From CAZKUN01 sp964555935 (GTDB lineage: Bacteria; Armatimonadota; Zipacnadia; Zipacnadales; VGFC01), in assembly GCA_964555935.1 (NCBI GenBank), contig CAZKUN010000207.1:1-16212 (forward strand): 16,212 bases of DNA, given 5' to 3'. Shown here one piece after another: positions 5,723 through 13,138 of this stretch; the first letter of the stretch is position 1; each line of letters starts with the position of its first letter. The position numbers and the translations under genes are program-made. The notes below the pieces were generated by a model. It was not told the origin of the DNA and did not search any database. It saw nothing but the letters and a program-made list of their open reading frames with translations.

Positions 5723-6715
5723 ATGACACGAATGCGGAATGGCATTTGGGTTTTGGCGGCTCTGGTGGTGGTTGTGGTTATTGGCGGGTGCGTCGGGAGG
5801 ATGAAGAGCGCGGAGCACACGTATGACGCCGCAGAATCCCCGATGGCAGCCTCGCCTGAGATGATGCGAGCGGACGAATCATACGAGGCAGACGACGGCT
5901 CCGCCGGCGGCGGGATGAGCGCGATGGATTTCATCTCGACCGCGGCCGAGACCGGCGAGATCAGCCGACATGTCATCTACACGGCCGATATGTCGCTGTG
6001 GGTGAAGGACGTCGAAGCCTCGGTGACCCAGGTCGAGGCGCAAGTCGACGAGATGGGCGGCTGGCTGCAGAGCAAGGACGCCCAGGTCGATTACCGGGAT
6101 CAGCCAACTTGCACGATCCAGATTCGCGTCCCGCGCGACAAGTTCCGTTCGACCATGGCGAACCTGCGCCAGATGGGCGAGGTGAGGTCGGAGCGGATCC
6201 TCCCCAAGGACGTGACCGGACAGCTCAACGACCTCGACGCGCGGCTGAAGAACTTGCGGCGCGAGGAAGAGGTCGTGGCGGCGCTGTTTGAGCGTGAGGG
6301 CAAGATCAGCGACGTGCTCGAGGTCGAGCGGGAACTGGCGCGGGTACGCGGTGAAATCGAGCGGATCGAGGCCGCCCTGCGGACGATGGCGGAGAGCGTG
6401 GCGTTCTCGTCGATCTCGGTGGCCCTGTCGCTCGAGCCCGCGGTGATCGTGCAGCAGATCAGCAAATGGAGCATCGGCGATCACGTGCTGAACGCGTGGC
6501 GGACGCTGCTGGCGAGTCTCCGCGCTGTTGTTACCGCGCTGATCTACACCGTCATCTGCGTGGGACCGTTCGCGCTGGTTGTGTGGCTGATCGTCAAGCT
6601 CATCATCGGGCGCGCTCGGAAACGCAAGCTGGCTCCGCCGCCGCTGGTGCAGACTGTGGAGCAGGCGGCCGCGCCCGCTGAGCCGACGAGCGAAAGTACC
6701 GGACCGGAGGCGTGA
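5723..6715 (+). CDS. DUF4349-family lipoprotein with coiled coil and C-terminal membrane helix
   Basis: This is a 330-residue envelope protein. A lipoprotein signal (MTRMRNGIWV, hydrophobic 8-20, lipobox VIGGC with Cys23) is followed by an acidic disordered stretch (about 30-78). The DUF4349 core starts at about 82: HVIYTADMSLWVKDVEASV, then GGWLQSKD, and TIQIRVPRDKFRSTMANL. A charged coiled coil runs over about 165-225, followed by one transmembrane helix (about 269-296) and a basic, Pro/Ala-rich tail. DUF4349 proteins are uncharacterised envelope proteins. AGGAGG at 5711-5716 marks the start, 18 bp after the flavoprotein gene. The stop overlaps the aldehyde dehydrogenase start (TGATG), so it is wired into the BMC operon, which is unexpected for an envelope protein. 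A role in anchoring or sensing is speculation. Confidence 0.85.
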   Translation: MTRMRNGIWVLAALVVVVVIGGCVGRMKSAEHTYDAAESPMAASPEMMRADESYEADDGSAGGGMSAMDFISTAAETGEISRHVIYTADMSLWVKDVEASVTQVEAQVDEMGGWLQSKDAQVDYRDQPTCTIQIRVPRDKFRSTMANLRQMGEVRSERILPKDVTGQLNDLDARLKNLRREEEVVAALFEREGKISDVLEVERELARVRGEIERIEAALRTMAESVAFSSISVALSLEPAVIVQQISKWSIGDHVLNAWRTLLASLRAVVTALIYTVICVGPFALVVWLIVKLIIGRARKRKLAPPPLVQTVEQAAAPAEPTSESTGPEA

Positions 6716-8142
6716 TGCCGATGGAGATGGATGAGGGGCGCATTCAGGACATCGTGTCGCGGGTGGTCAGCCGACTGCGGGATGAGAGCGTCGCGCCGGT
6801 GGCGATGGTGCCGTCGGCGGGCGTGGTGAGGGGCGCGGACGGCGTGTTCGAAGAGATGGATGCGGCGATCGACGCGGCTCGGGCGGCGCAGCGGGAGCTA
6901 GTCGCGCTCGGGATGGGGAAGCGGCGCGAGATCATCGCCGCGATGCGGGAGGCGGGCATCGGGAGCGCGCGATCGATGGCTGAGAAGGCGCGCGCCGAAA
7001 CCGGCATGGGCAACGTCGCTGACAAGGCGCTCAAGAACGAGTACACCGCGCGACTGACGCCCGGCCCAGAGTTCCTGAAGACCGATGCGCTGACGGGTGA
7101 CGAAGGCTGCACGCTGATCGAGCAAGGTCCGTTCGGCTGCATTCTCGCGATCACGCCATCGACGAATCCGACGGCGACCGTGACGAACAACGGGATCGCG
7201 TTGCTGTCGGCTGGGAATGGCGTCTTCTTCTCGCCTCACCCCGGCGCGCGAGAATGCACGCTCGAGCAGATGCAGATCCTGAACCGGGCGATCGTGGGAG
7301 CGGGCGGGCCGCCTGACTGCATGACAGCGGTCGCTGACTCGAGTCTGCGCACGGTCGTGGCGGCGATGAAGCACGAGCGGATCGATCTCATCAGCGCGAC
7401 CGGCGGCGCGGCCGTGGTGAGGGCGGCGCTCGAGAGCGGCAAGCCGTCTGTCTGCGCGGGGCCGGGCAATCCACCCGCGCTAGTCGACGAGACTGCGGAT
7501 CTTAAGAAGGCCGCCGAGCACATCATCACCGGCGCGACGTATGACAACAACCTCCCGTGCATCGACGAGAAGGTCGTAATCGTGGTGGAGGAAGCGGCGG
7601 ACGGGCTTGTCGACGCGTTCAGCCGCGTGGGCGGTTACGTCGCGACCGATGCCGAGGCGCGGCTGTTGGCCTCGACGTGCATTGAGGACGGGAAGCCCAT
7701 GCCCGAGTTCATCGGGCAGGACGCGACCTTCATCCTGGATCGCGTGGGCATCAGCGCGCCCGCGGACACTCGCTGCGTGATCATAAAATGTCCGGGTGAG
7801 GACTGCCCGTTCGTGCAGGCCGAGCAGATGATGCCGGTGCTGCCGGTGGCGCGCGTGCGGAGCTTCGACGAGGGCGTGGACCTCGCGGTGCGGGTCGAGC
7901 ACGGCTTCCGGCACACGGCGGCGATTCACTCCGATTCGATGGACCGTATCACGCAGTTTGCGCGGGCGATCGGCTGCACGATCTTCGTGGCGAACGCGCC
8001 GGCATTTGCATGGGTCGGCGTGGGCGCGGAAGGCTGGCTGAGCCAGACGATCGCGGGACCGACGGGCGAGGGCGTGACCGATCCGCGGACGTGGACACGC
8101 CAGCGGATGATCGCTCTCGGCGGGCACATGAGGGTCGTGTGA
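6715..8142 (+). CDS. CoA-acylating-type aldehyde dehydrogenase (PduP/EutE family), microcompartment cargo
   Basis: Members oxidise an aldehyde to acyl-CoA with NAD+ inside BMCs; here lactaldehyde from the aldolase is the likely substrate. The N-terminus carries an encapsulation helix EGRIQDIVSRVVSRL (about 7-21), then a linker. The ALDH body shows FGCILAITPSTNPTATVTNN (substrate/cofactor region), LISATGGAAVV (nucleotide-binding turn), AGPGNPPALVDE, and the catalytic cysteine Cys282 in TYDNNLPCIDEK. The 475-residue length fits the family. Start choice is uncertain: GTG 6712, ATG 6715 (TGATG overlap with the upstream stop, GGAGG 4 bp away) and ATG 6721 (10 bp from GGAGG) are all possible. The difference is one to three residues ahead of the helix. 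No phosphotransacylase to recycle CoA is encoded nearby. Confidence 0.93.
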   Translation: MPMEMDEGRIQDIVSRVVSRLRDESVAPVAMVPSAGVVRGADGVFEEMDAAIDAARAAQRELVALGMGKRREIIAAMREAGIGSARSMAEKARAETGMGNVADKALKNEYTARLTPGPEFLKTDALTGDEGCTLIEQGPFGCILAITPSTNPTATVTNNGIALLSAGNGVFFSPHPGARECTLEQMQILNRAIVGAGGPPDCMTAVADSSLRTVVAAMKHERIDLISATGGAAVVRAALESGKPSVCAGPGNPPALVDETADLKKAAEHIITGATYDNNLPCIDEKVVIVVEEAADGLVDAFSRVGGYVATDAEARLLASTCIEDGKPMPEFIGQDATFILDRVGISAPADTRCVIIKCPGEDCPFVQAEQMMPVLPVARVRSFDEGVDLAVRVEHGFRHTAAIHSDSMDRITQFARAIGCTIFVANAPAFAWVGVGAEGWLSQTIAGPTGEGVTDPRTWTRQRMIALGGHMRVV

Positions 8143-8888
8143 GCGCGCCAAATGTCGGCGAGATTCGCGTTGGCACATCGGGCTGGACGTATCCCCACTG
8201 GCGGGGGACGTTCTTCCCGCCGGAGTTGAAGAGCCGCGAGTTGCTCCCCCACTACTGCCAGCACTTCGACAGCGTCGAGGCCAACGTCGGGTTCTACCGC
8301 CTGCCCGCGGAGCGCACTTTCACGGCCTGGTGCAAGGCGACCCCGCCGAGCTTCATCTTCAGCCTCAAGGCGCACCGGTATATCACGCACAGGCTCCGAC
8401 TGAAAGATGCCGGTGAGCCCCTCGTCAACGTGGTAGGTCGGTACGCGCTATTGAAGGAGAAGCTGGGCCCGATCCTGTTCCAATTCCCCGAGAGCTTCCA
8501 CTGCGATATCGAGCGCCTTCGTGGGTTCTTGCCACTGTTGCCTGAGTTCGCGCGCTGCACGTTTGAGTTTCGGCACGAGTCGTGGTTCACGAGCGAGATC
8601 TACGAGCTGTTGCGGGAGCACAACTGCGCGTTGACCATCGCCGACACGCCGGACTTCCCGATGGAGTTTGAGACGACGGCGGACTTCGTATACGTGAGGT
8701 TGCACGGCGGACGGGTGCTATATCAGTCGACGTATCGGGATGCGGAGCTTGCCGAGTGGGGTAAGCGCGCCCAGGATTGGGCGGCGGACGGGCGGGACGT
8801 GTACGTGTATTTCGACAATGACTTCATGGCGTGCGCGCCAAGAAACGCGCTGATGTTGAGGAGGCTGTTGGGGCAGATTGACGCGTGA
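8139..8888 (+). CDS. DUF72 (YecE-like) TIM-barrel protein
   Basis: This 249-residue protein reads from GTG 8139, which overlaps the aldehyde dehydrogenase stop as GTGA. The start is supported because the family N-terminal strand follows at once (IRVGTSGWTYPHWRGTFFP). Further hallmarks are FDSVEANVGFYRLPAERTF, FSLKAHRYITH, GPILFQFPESFHCD, EFRHESWFTSEIY and the C-terminal YVYFDND. DUF72 proteins are predicted TIM-barrel proteins of unresolved biochemical role. It is the last gene of the run and ends 25 bp before the stop of the opposite-strand gene at 8914. Coupling to the BMC operon may be incidental, since DUF72 genes occur in many contexts. Confidence 0.92.
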   Translation: MSAPNVGEIRVGTSGWTYPHWRGTFFPPELKSRELLPHYCQHFDSVEANVGFYRLPAERTFTAWCKATPPSFIFSLKAHRYITHRLRLKDAGEPLVNVVGRYALLKEKLGPILFQFPESFHCDIERLRGFLPLLPEFARCTFEFRHESWFTSEIYELLREHNCALTIADTPDFPMEFETTADFVYVRLHGGRVLYQSTYRDAELAEWGKRAQDWAADGRDVYVYFDNDFMACAPRNALMLRRLLGQIDA

Positions 8889-8913
8889 GAACGTGAGCAG
8901 CCCGCCGGACAGC

Positions 8914-9735
8914 CTATCCCTCAGCACGGGATGCGGCGAGGGCCTTGATCAGAGCCAGCGTGCGCTCGGACATGAAGATGTACCCCAGATCCTCGGCGAC
9001 TTGGGCCTCCATGATTTCGCGGGTGGGGCGGGGCATCGACGCGTCGATGATCGCCTGCAGCTCGTCGAAGAGATCGTCGTATTGCTCCTCGAATTCGGCT
9101 GCCGAGAGCTTGGGGACCTTGGTCAGGTAGGCCTTGACGGTGGCTTGTAGTTTGGCAGCCTCGGCGGCGTCCGGGCCGCCCTCGCGGAAGGCGATCTCCT
9201 GAGCCGTGGCGTCGACCCACGCGGAGTACTCATCGCTATCGATCAAGCGCGCGTCCTCGAGATCGGCGAAGATACCGTCGACCTCGTCGTACGACCAGTC
9301 ACCTCCGCGGGCGGCGCCGAGTTGCTCATCGGTGAGTAGACCGGCGACCTCCGCCATGGCCGCTCCTAAGGACGCCTCGTGCTTCTCCTCAAGCTCCACC
9401 ACCGCGTTCCAGACGGGCTGGGCATCAGCGAGGAGCTGGGCGGTCGGCGCTCCGGAAAGAAGAGCGGCTCGAAGGGCGCGCATCGGCGCGAGAGCCTCGT
9501 CGCTCGTGCGGTAATCCACAACGGCCTGGCGCTGGAACTCGACCGTATCGAGGATCGGGATCATCTTCTGAAGCTGGTCGAGCATGAGATCGTAGGGGCC
9601 CAGCATCTCGAGGAGATCGATGTCCTCGGAGACGGTGTAGATCGTCTCCGAGGGCCCGTCTTGAGCAAGGCCGACCAGAGGGGTAAGCAGAACCGCGAGC
9701 GCGGCTATGGCATGGAGTTGCAGATTACGTGTCAT
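8914..9735 (-). CDS. Secreted or periplasmic protein of unknown function
   Basis: This 273-residue protein starts with a clear Sec signal peptide: a basic N-terminus (MTRN), a hydrophobic core at about 9-21, and a likely cleavage after Ala24 (GLA before QDG). The mature part is acidic and almost wholly helical, rich in Ala, Leu, Glu and Asp (for example AEFEEQYDDLFDELQAIID), without cysteine or a recognisable catalytic motif. On the minus strand an AGGAGG (9747-9752) precedes the ATG by 11 bp. It is convergent with the DUF72 gene and divergent from the class I aldolase. I do not recognise the family; it may be lineage-specific. Confidence 0.7.
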   Translation of the reverse strand: MTRNLQLHAIAALAVLLTPLVGLAQDGPSETIYTVSEDIDLLEMLGPYDLMLDQLQKMIPILDTVEFQRQAVVDYRTSDEALAPMRALRAALLSGAPTAQLLADAQPVWNAVVELEEKHEASLGAAMAEVAGLLTDEQLGAARGGDWSYDEVDGIFADLEDARLIDSDEYSAWVDATAQEIAFREGGPDAAEAAKLQATVKAYLTKVPKLSAAEFEEQYDDLFDELQAIIDASMPRPTREIMEAQVAEDLGYIFMSERTLALIKALAASRAEG

Positions 9736-9950
9736 CGACCGCGGGCCTCCTCGGCATTCGAGTGAGTTTGCATCTGTTCGACGACCATGCTCAGCGCTTT
9801 GTTGCCAAGTGCGAGCGGAGTCACAGTTGGGCCGCGCGGGGGCGATGACCTCCGAGGGCGGCGAGGAGGTAGGGGCGAGAGAGTTCGGGAAGGGCGAGGC
9901 AGTCTGGGCGCATGCTCGATTGTCAGTACTAAGCGGGAGGGAGAAGCAGC

Positions 9951-10763
9951 TTGGAAGGCCATTACATTCGGCTCAACAGACTCTTTACGCAGGGGAAGAA
10001 TGCTGTCATTGTGGCGGTGGATCATGGCGAATTCTTCGGCCCGACGCCGGGCATCATCAACCTCCCAGAGGTGATCGAGACAGTCGTCGCGGCGGACGCG
10101 ATCCTACTCTCACCGGGCATGCTCGGCCACTGCGGGCGGGCGTTCGATTACCGAGGCGCGCCGATGGCGATCGTGCGCCTTAACTGGAGCACCGTTTTCT
10201 GCGAGCAGTGGGGATACTCGCAGGCCAATACGGCGAAGGTGATCACCCCCCAGGAGGCGTTGGCACTGGGCGCCGACATCTGCCTGGCGTCGCTGACGCT
10301 GAACACCGGCGACGAAGGGCGCGACCGCGACAACGTCGCGCTGTTCGCGGAGCTGGCGACGCAGAAACGCGCGGCGGGGATCCCCATGATCGGAGAGTTC
10401 TTCCCGCGCGAGACCGCCGGGAAGAAGCCGGAGGAACTGCACGACCTCGTGCGGTGCGGATGCCGGATGCTGGCTGAACTCGGCGCCGACGCCATCAAGA
10501 CGTTCTATACGGGCCCACGCTTCGACGAGGTGACCGAGGGATGTCCCGTGCCGGTCTTCGCCCTCGGCGCCGAGAAGACTCCGCGGCCGATCGACGCGCT
10601 GACGCTGGCGCATGATGCCGTGACGCGCGGCGCGCGGGGCGTTGTCTTCGGTCGGAACGTCATCCAGGCGGACAGCCCGGAGGTGTTCCTGGGCGCGCTG
10701 CGGTCGGTGGTGAAGGAAGGCATATCGCCGGAGCTGGCGGAGAAGGAAATGGGGTTGGGGTGA
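9951..10763 (+). CDS. DhnA/LsrF-type class I (Schiff-base) aldolase, TTG start
   Basis: This 270-residue TIM-barrel aldolase of the DeoC/DhnA/LsrF group works without metal, through a lysine imine. The first strand has VIVAVDHGEFFGP (Asp24, His25). The Schiff-base lysine is Lys183 in GADAIKTFYTG, the form seen in archaeal-type class I fructose-bisphosphate aldolases and LsrF. The late phosphate-binding strands are PVFALGAEKTPRP and RGVVFGRNVIQAD. Related enzymes act on fructose-1,6-P2, phospho-AI-2 or aminodideoxyheptulosonate precursors, so the substrate cannot be fixed. The start TTG 9951 is supported by GGAGG at 9936-9940 and by the family N-terminus following at once. The gene is divergent from the secreted-protein gene with a 215-bp spacer that must hold both promoters; none is obvious to me. 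Confidence 0.85.
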   Translation: MEGHYIRLNRLFTQGKNAVIVAVDHGEFFGPTPGIINLPEVIETVVAADAILLSPGMLGHCGRAFDYRGAPMAIVRLNWSTVFCEQWGYSQANTAKVITPQEALALGADICLASLTLNTGDEGRDRDNVALFAELATQKRAAGIPMIGEFFPRETAGKKPEELHDLVRCGCRMLAELGADAIKTFYTGPRFDEVTEGCPVPVFALGAEKTPRPIDALTLAHDAVTRGARGVVFGRNVIQADSPEVFLGALRSVVKEGISPELAEKEMGLG

Positions 10764-10791
10764 CGGCAGGGAACGTCAAGGCGACGGCGTC

Positions 10792-10811
10792 GCGGCTGAA
10801 GCCGCTCCTAC
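10792..10811 (+). repeat. Short palindrome with TCCTAC tail upstream of the aminotransferase
   Basis: GCGGC (10792-10796) pairs with GCCGC (10801-10805) across the loop TGAA, followed by TCCTAC. The form resembles gammaproteobacterial REP palindromes and the other five palindromes here. It lies in the 86-bp gap between the class I aldolase and the aminotransferase. Confidence 0.5.
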
Positions 10812-10849
10812 AAGGGCGTCAAGTTAATCGGGTGTTGGAGGACTGACAG

Positions 10850-12208
10850 ATGACGTATGACAGGCAGTGGGCCGATATCGATGTGAATACCGTGCCGAAC
10901 ATGGTGACCCCCGCGCCCGGGCCGAAGTCCCAGGCGCTTCACGCGCGGGCCTCGAAGCACATGAAGGGCTACTCGTCGCAGGTGCGGCTGTTCCCGGTGG
11001 CGTTTGACAGGGGTCACGGCGTGACGCTGACGGATGTCGATGGGAACACGTATCTGGACTTCTCGTCGGGGATCTACGTGACGTCGCTGGGGCACTGTCA
11101 CCCGAAGGTGACCGAGGCGGTGCAGCGGGCGACGGGCGAGCTGATGAACTGCCACGATTTCACGACGCCGATCAAGACGCGCCTGCTGGAGTTGCTTGGG
11201 GAGATTGCGCCGGGGGATCTTGGGGGCGTCCAGCTGTTTGACTCGGGCACGGCGGCGGTGGAGGCGGGCTTGCGGATCTGCCGGGCGGCCTCGGATAACA
11301 TGGAATTCATCAGCTTTCACAAGGATTTTCATGGGAAGTCGATGGGCGCGGTATCGTTGGCGAGGCTGGACCCATCGCAGGGGCTGAGGGCTCCGGGGTT
11401 CCATCTGACGCCGCGGGCGTTCTGCTATCGATGCGCGTTCAACATGACCCACCCGGAGTGCGAGCTTCATTGTTTGGACTACATTGACACGGTGATAAAA
11501 GAAGAAACCGCCGGTCGGCTGGCGGCGATCGTGATTGAGCCGATTCAGGGCTGGGCGGGCAGTACGGTGCCCCCAGACGACTATTTCCCGGCTTTGAGGG
11601 CGTTCTGCGACGAGCGGGACATCCTGCTTTTCGCCGACGAGGTCTTGACGTGCATGGCCAGAACAGGGAAAATGTTCTGTGTGGAGCACTGGGGCGTCGC
11701 TCCGGACGTGATGACCCTGGGCAAGGGTCTGGGCAACGGCTTCCCCGTCACCGCGATGCTGGTCTCCGATCGGTTCAAAGAACGAGTCGAGCGTATTAGC
11801 GCGTCCACAAGCTATGGCGGCAACCCGATGGCCTGCGCCGCGGCCGTGGCGAGCATCGAGGTCATCCTCGAGGAAGGGCTCGTCGAGAGGTCGGCGGAGC
11901 TAGGCGATCTGCTGATGAAGCGCATGGTGGCGATGAAGGGACGCCATCCGCTGATCGGCGACGTTCGAGGCAAGGGCTGCCTGCTCGGCATTGAGCTTGT
12001 GAAGGACCGCGCTACGAAGGAGCCAGCCGAGGAAGAAGGACAACTCGTCTACCAGAAGGCTTTCAGCAAGGGCCTGGCCTGGATTCCGGCCGGGAACGTC
12101 CTCCGGATGTCGCCGCCGCTGATCATGGACGACGCGGTCGCGCTGAAGGGGATGGATATTATCGAGGAGAGTATCGCTGAAGTCGAGGCAGAGAAGGGTT
12201 ACGCGTAG
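10850..12208 (+). CDS. Class III aminotransferase (PLP-dependent) with a four-cysteine insert
   Basis: This 452-residue fold-type I aminotransferase belongs to the GABA/ornithine/glutamate-semialdehyde family. Key residues are Glu230 (VIEPIQGWAGS), Asp263 in LLFADEVLTCMARTG that binds the PLP ring nitrogen, and the PLP lysine Lys292 in LGKGLGNGFPV. The phosphate-binding segment is SYGGNPMACAAA. An insert at 189-208 contains Cys192, Cys195, Cys204 and Cys208 in a CxxC-x8-C-x3-C pattern. Similar inserts occur in many GABA-aminotransferase-like proteins, and the mammalian enzyme uses a CxxC pair for a [2Fe-2S] cluster. The start has GGAGG 8 bp upstream (10837-10841). The alpha/beta hydrolase gene follows after 6 bp. 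The amino donor and acceptor cannot be deduced. Confidence 0.9.
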   Translation: MTYDRQWADIDVNTVPNMVTPAPGPKSQALHARASKHMKGYSSQVRLFPVAFDRGHGVTLTDVDGNTYLDFSSGIYVTSLGHCHPKVTEAVQRATGELMNCHDFTTPIKTRLLELLGEIAPGDLGGVQLFDSGTAAVEAGLRICRAASDNMEFISFHKDFHGKSMGAVSLARLDPSQGLRAPGFHLTPRAFCYRCAFNMTHPECELHCLDYIDTVIKEETAGRLAAIVIEPIQGWAGSTVPPDDYFPALRAFCDERDILLFADEVLTCMARTGKMFCVEHWGVAPDVMTLGKGLGNGFPVTAMLVSDRFKERVERISASTSYGGNPMACAAAVASIEVILEEGLVERSAELGDLLMKRMVAMKGRHPLIGDVRGKGCLLGIELVKDRATKEPAEEEGQLVYQKAFSKGLAWIPAGNVLRMSPPLIMDDAVALKGMDIIEESIAEVEAEKGYA

Positions 12209-12214
12209 TCACCT

Positions 12215-13030
12215 ATGGGGCAGATGATCTCCGGTCAGACAGCGCTGAGCGCTGAACACCAACCTAAGACTCGAAGCACCGAGCGCCCGGATTGGTACAC
12301 GGTTGTGGGGCCGAAGCACGCCCACCCACTGCTGCTCGTGCATGGCATCGAGTACAGCCGTAACATCTGGACCCCCCAGCTCCACGGTCTCGCCGATGAG
12401 TTGCGCGTGATCGCCCCCGATCTCCCTGGTCACGGGAGCTTGAGCCATCTCGAGTTCAGCTTCGAATCCGCGAAGGAGCGCCTGCTGGACGTCATCGACA
12501 CCGAATGCGGCGGCGTCGCATGCGTGCTGGGGATCTCCTTGGGCGGATACGTCGCGATGGAGATTGCGGACGAACACCCGGAGAAGCTGCCGGGCATGAT
12601 ACTCTCCGGATGCTGCTCGCGGCCGAACGGCGCGATCACCTACCCGCACCGAGCCTACGCGAGGATCATCCGCAGCGTGAACCACCGCTGCTTGAACTGG
12701 ATCCACAGTCGGGTGATGCGCGCGGTTCTGCCCCCGATGTACTCCCGGCCGATCCTCGACGGCGGCATCCACAAGACGACAGTGGTACACGCGGTGAAGG
12801 AGATGATGGGCCGCGAGGTGGGGACATGCCTGCCCGAATATGAGAAGCCGGTCCTGTTTCTCAACGGGAAGTGGGACTTCCTGTTCCGGCGACACGAGCA
12901 GGAGTTCGTTTCGTCCTGCAAGAACGCTGAGCTTTGCATTGTGCCCGGCGCCGGGCACCCGACGAACCTTCAGAATCCGAACGCGTACAACGACGCGGTC
13001 CGCAACTTCGTCCGGACGCTCGATTGGTAG
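12215..13030 (+). CDS. Alpha/beta-hydrolase fold enzyme
   Basis: This 271-residue hydrolase has the oxyanion-hole strand LLLVHGIEYSRNIW, the APDLPGHG segment, the nucleophile elbow GISLGG (Ser108), an acidic residue at Asp221 in NGKWDFLF and the catalytic His248 in GAGHPTN. All three catalytic residues are in place. A cysteine-rich stretch (GCCSR at 132-136) follows the nucleophile strand. The cap region (about 140-200) is basic and not diagnostic, so esterase, C-C hydrolase or lactonase activity are all open. The ATG at 12215 lies 6 bp after the aminotransferase stop with no clear Shine-Dalgarno; ATG 12224 is an alternative. It probably shares a transcript with the aminotransferase. Confidence 0.88.
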   Translation: MGQMISGQTALSAEHQPKTRSTERPDWYTVVGPKHAHPLLLVHGIEYSRNIWTPQLHGLADELRVIAPDLPGHGSLSHLEFSFESAKERLLDVIDTECGGVACVLGISLGGYVAMEIADEHPEKLPGMILSGCCSRPNGAITYPHRAYARIIRSVNHRCLNWIHSRVMRAVLPPMYSRPILDGGIHKTTVVHAVKEMMGREVGTCLPEYEKPVLFLNGKWDFLFRRHEQEFVSSCKNAELCIVPGAGHPTNLQNPNAYNDAVRNFVRTLDW

Positions 13031-13058
13031 ACGCGCTCTGAACATGTGATCCACGGCT

Positions 13059-13080
13059 CGCCGACACGACATTGTTGGCG
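13059..13080 (+). terminator. Stem-loop after the alpha/beta hydrolase, possible terminator
   Basis: CGCCGACA (13059-13066) pairs with TGTTGGCG (13073-13080) over 8 bp, with one G-T wobble and a six-base loop. It lies 29 bp after the hydrolase stop. No clear T-tract follows, so it would be an atypical or weak intrinsic terminator. Confidence 0.35.
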
Positions 13081-13092
13081 GGTCGTTCTGAT

Positions 13093-13113
13093 TCCGGGAC
13101 CTGAGTTCCCGGA
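13093..13113 (+). other. Second stem-loop upstream of the MttB-family gene
   Basis: A perfect 7-bp stem, TCCGGGA (13093-13099) with TCCCGGA (13107-13113), has a seven-base loop. It lies 25 bp before the methyltransferase ATG and just upstream of its ribosome binding site (GGAGG 13128-13132). It could form part of a termination structure or a leader hairpin. It lacks the CTAC tail of the other palindromes. Confidence 0.35.
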
Positions 13114-13138
13114 CACCCCGTCGCGCTGGAGGCAGTGA

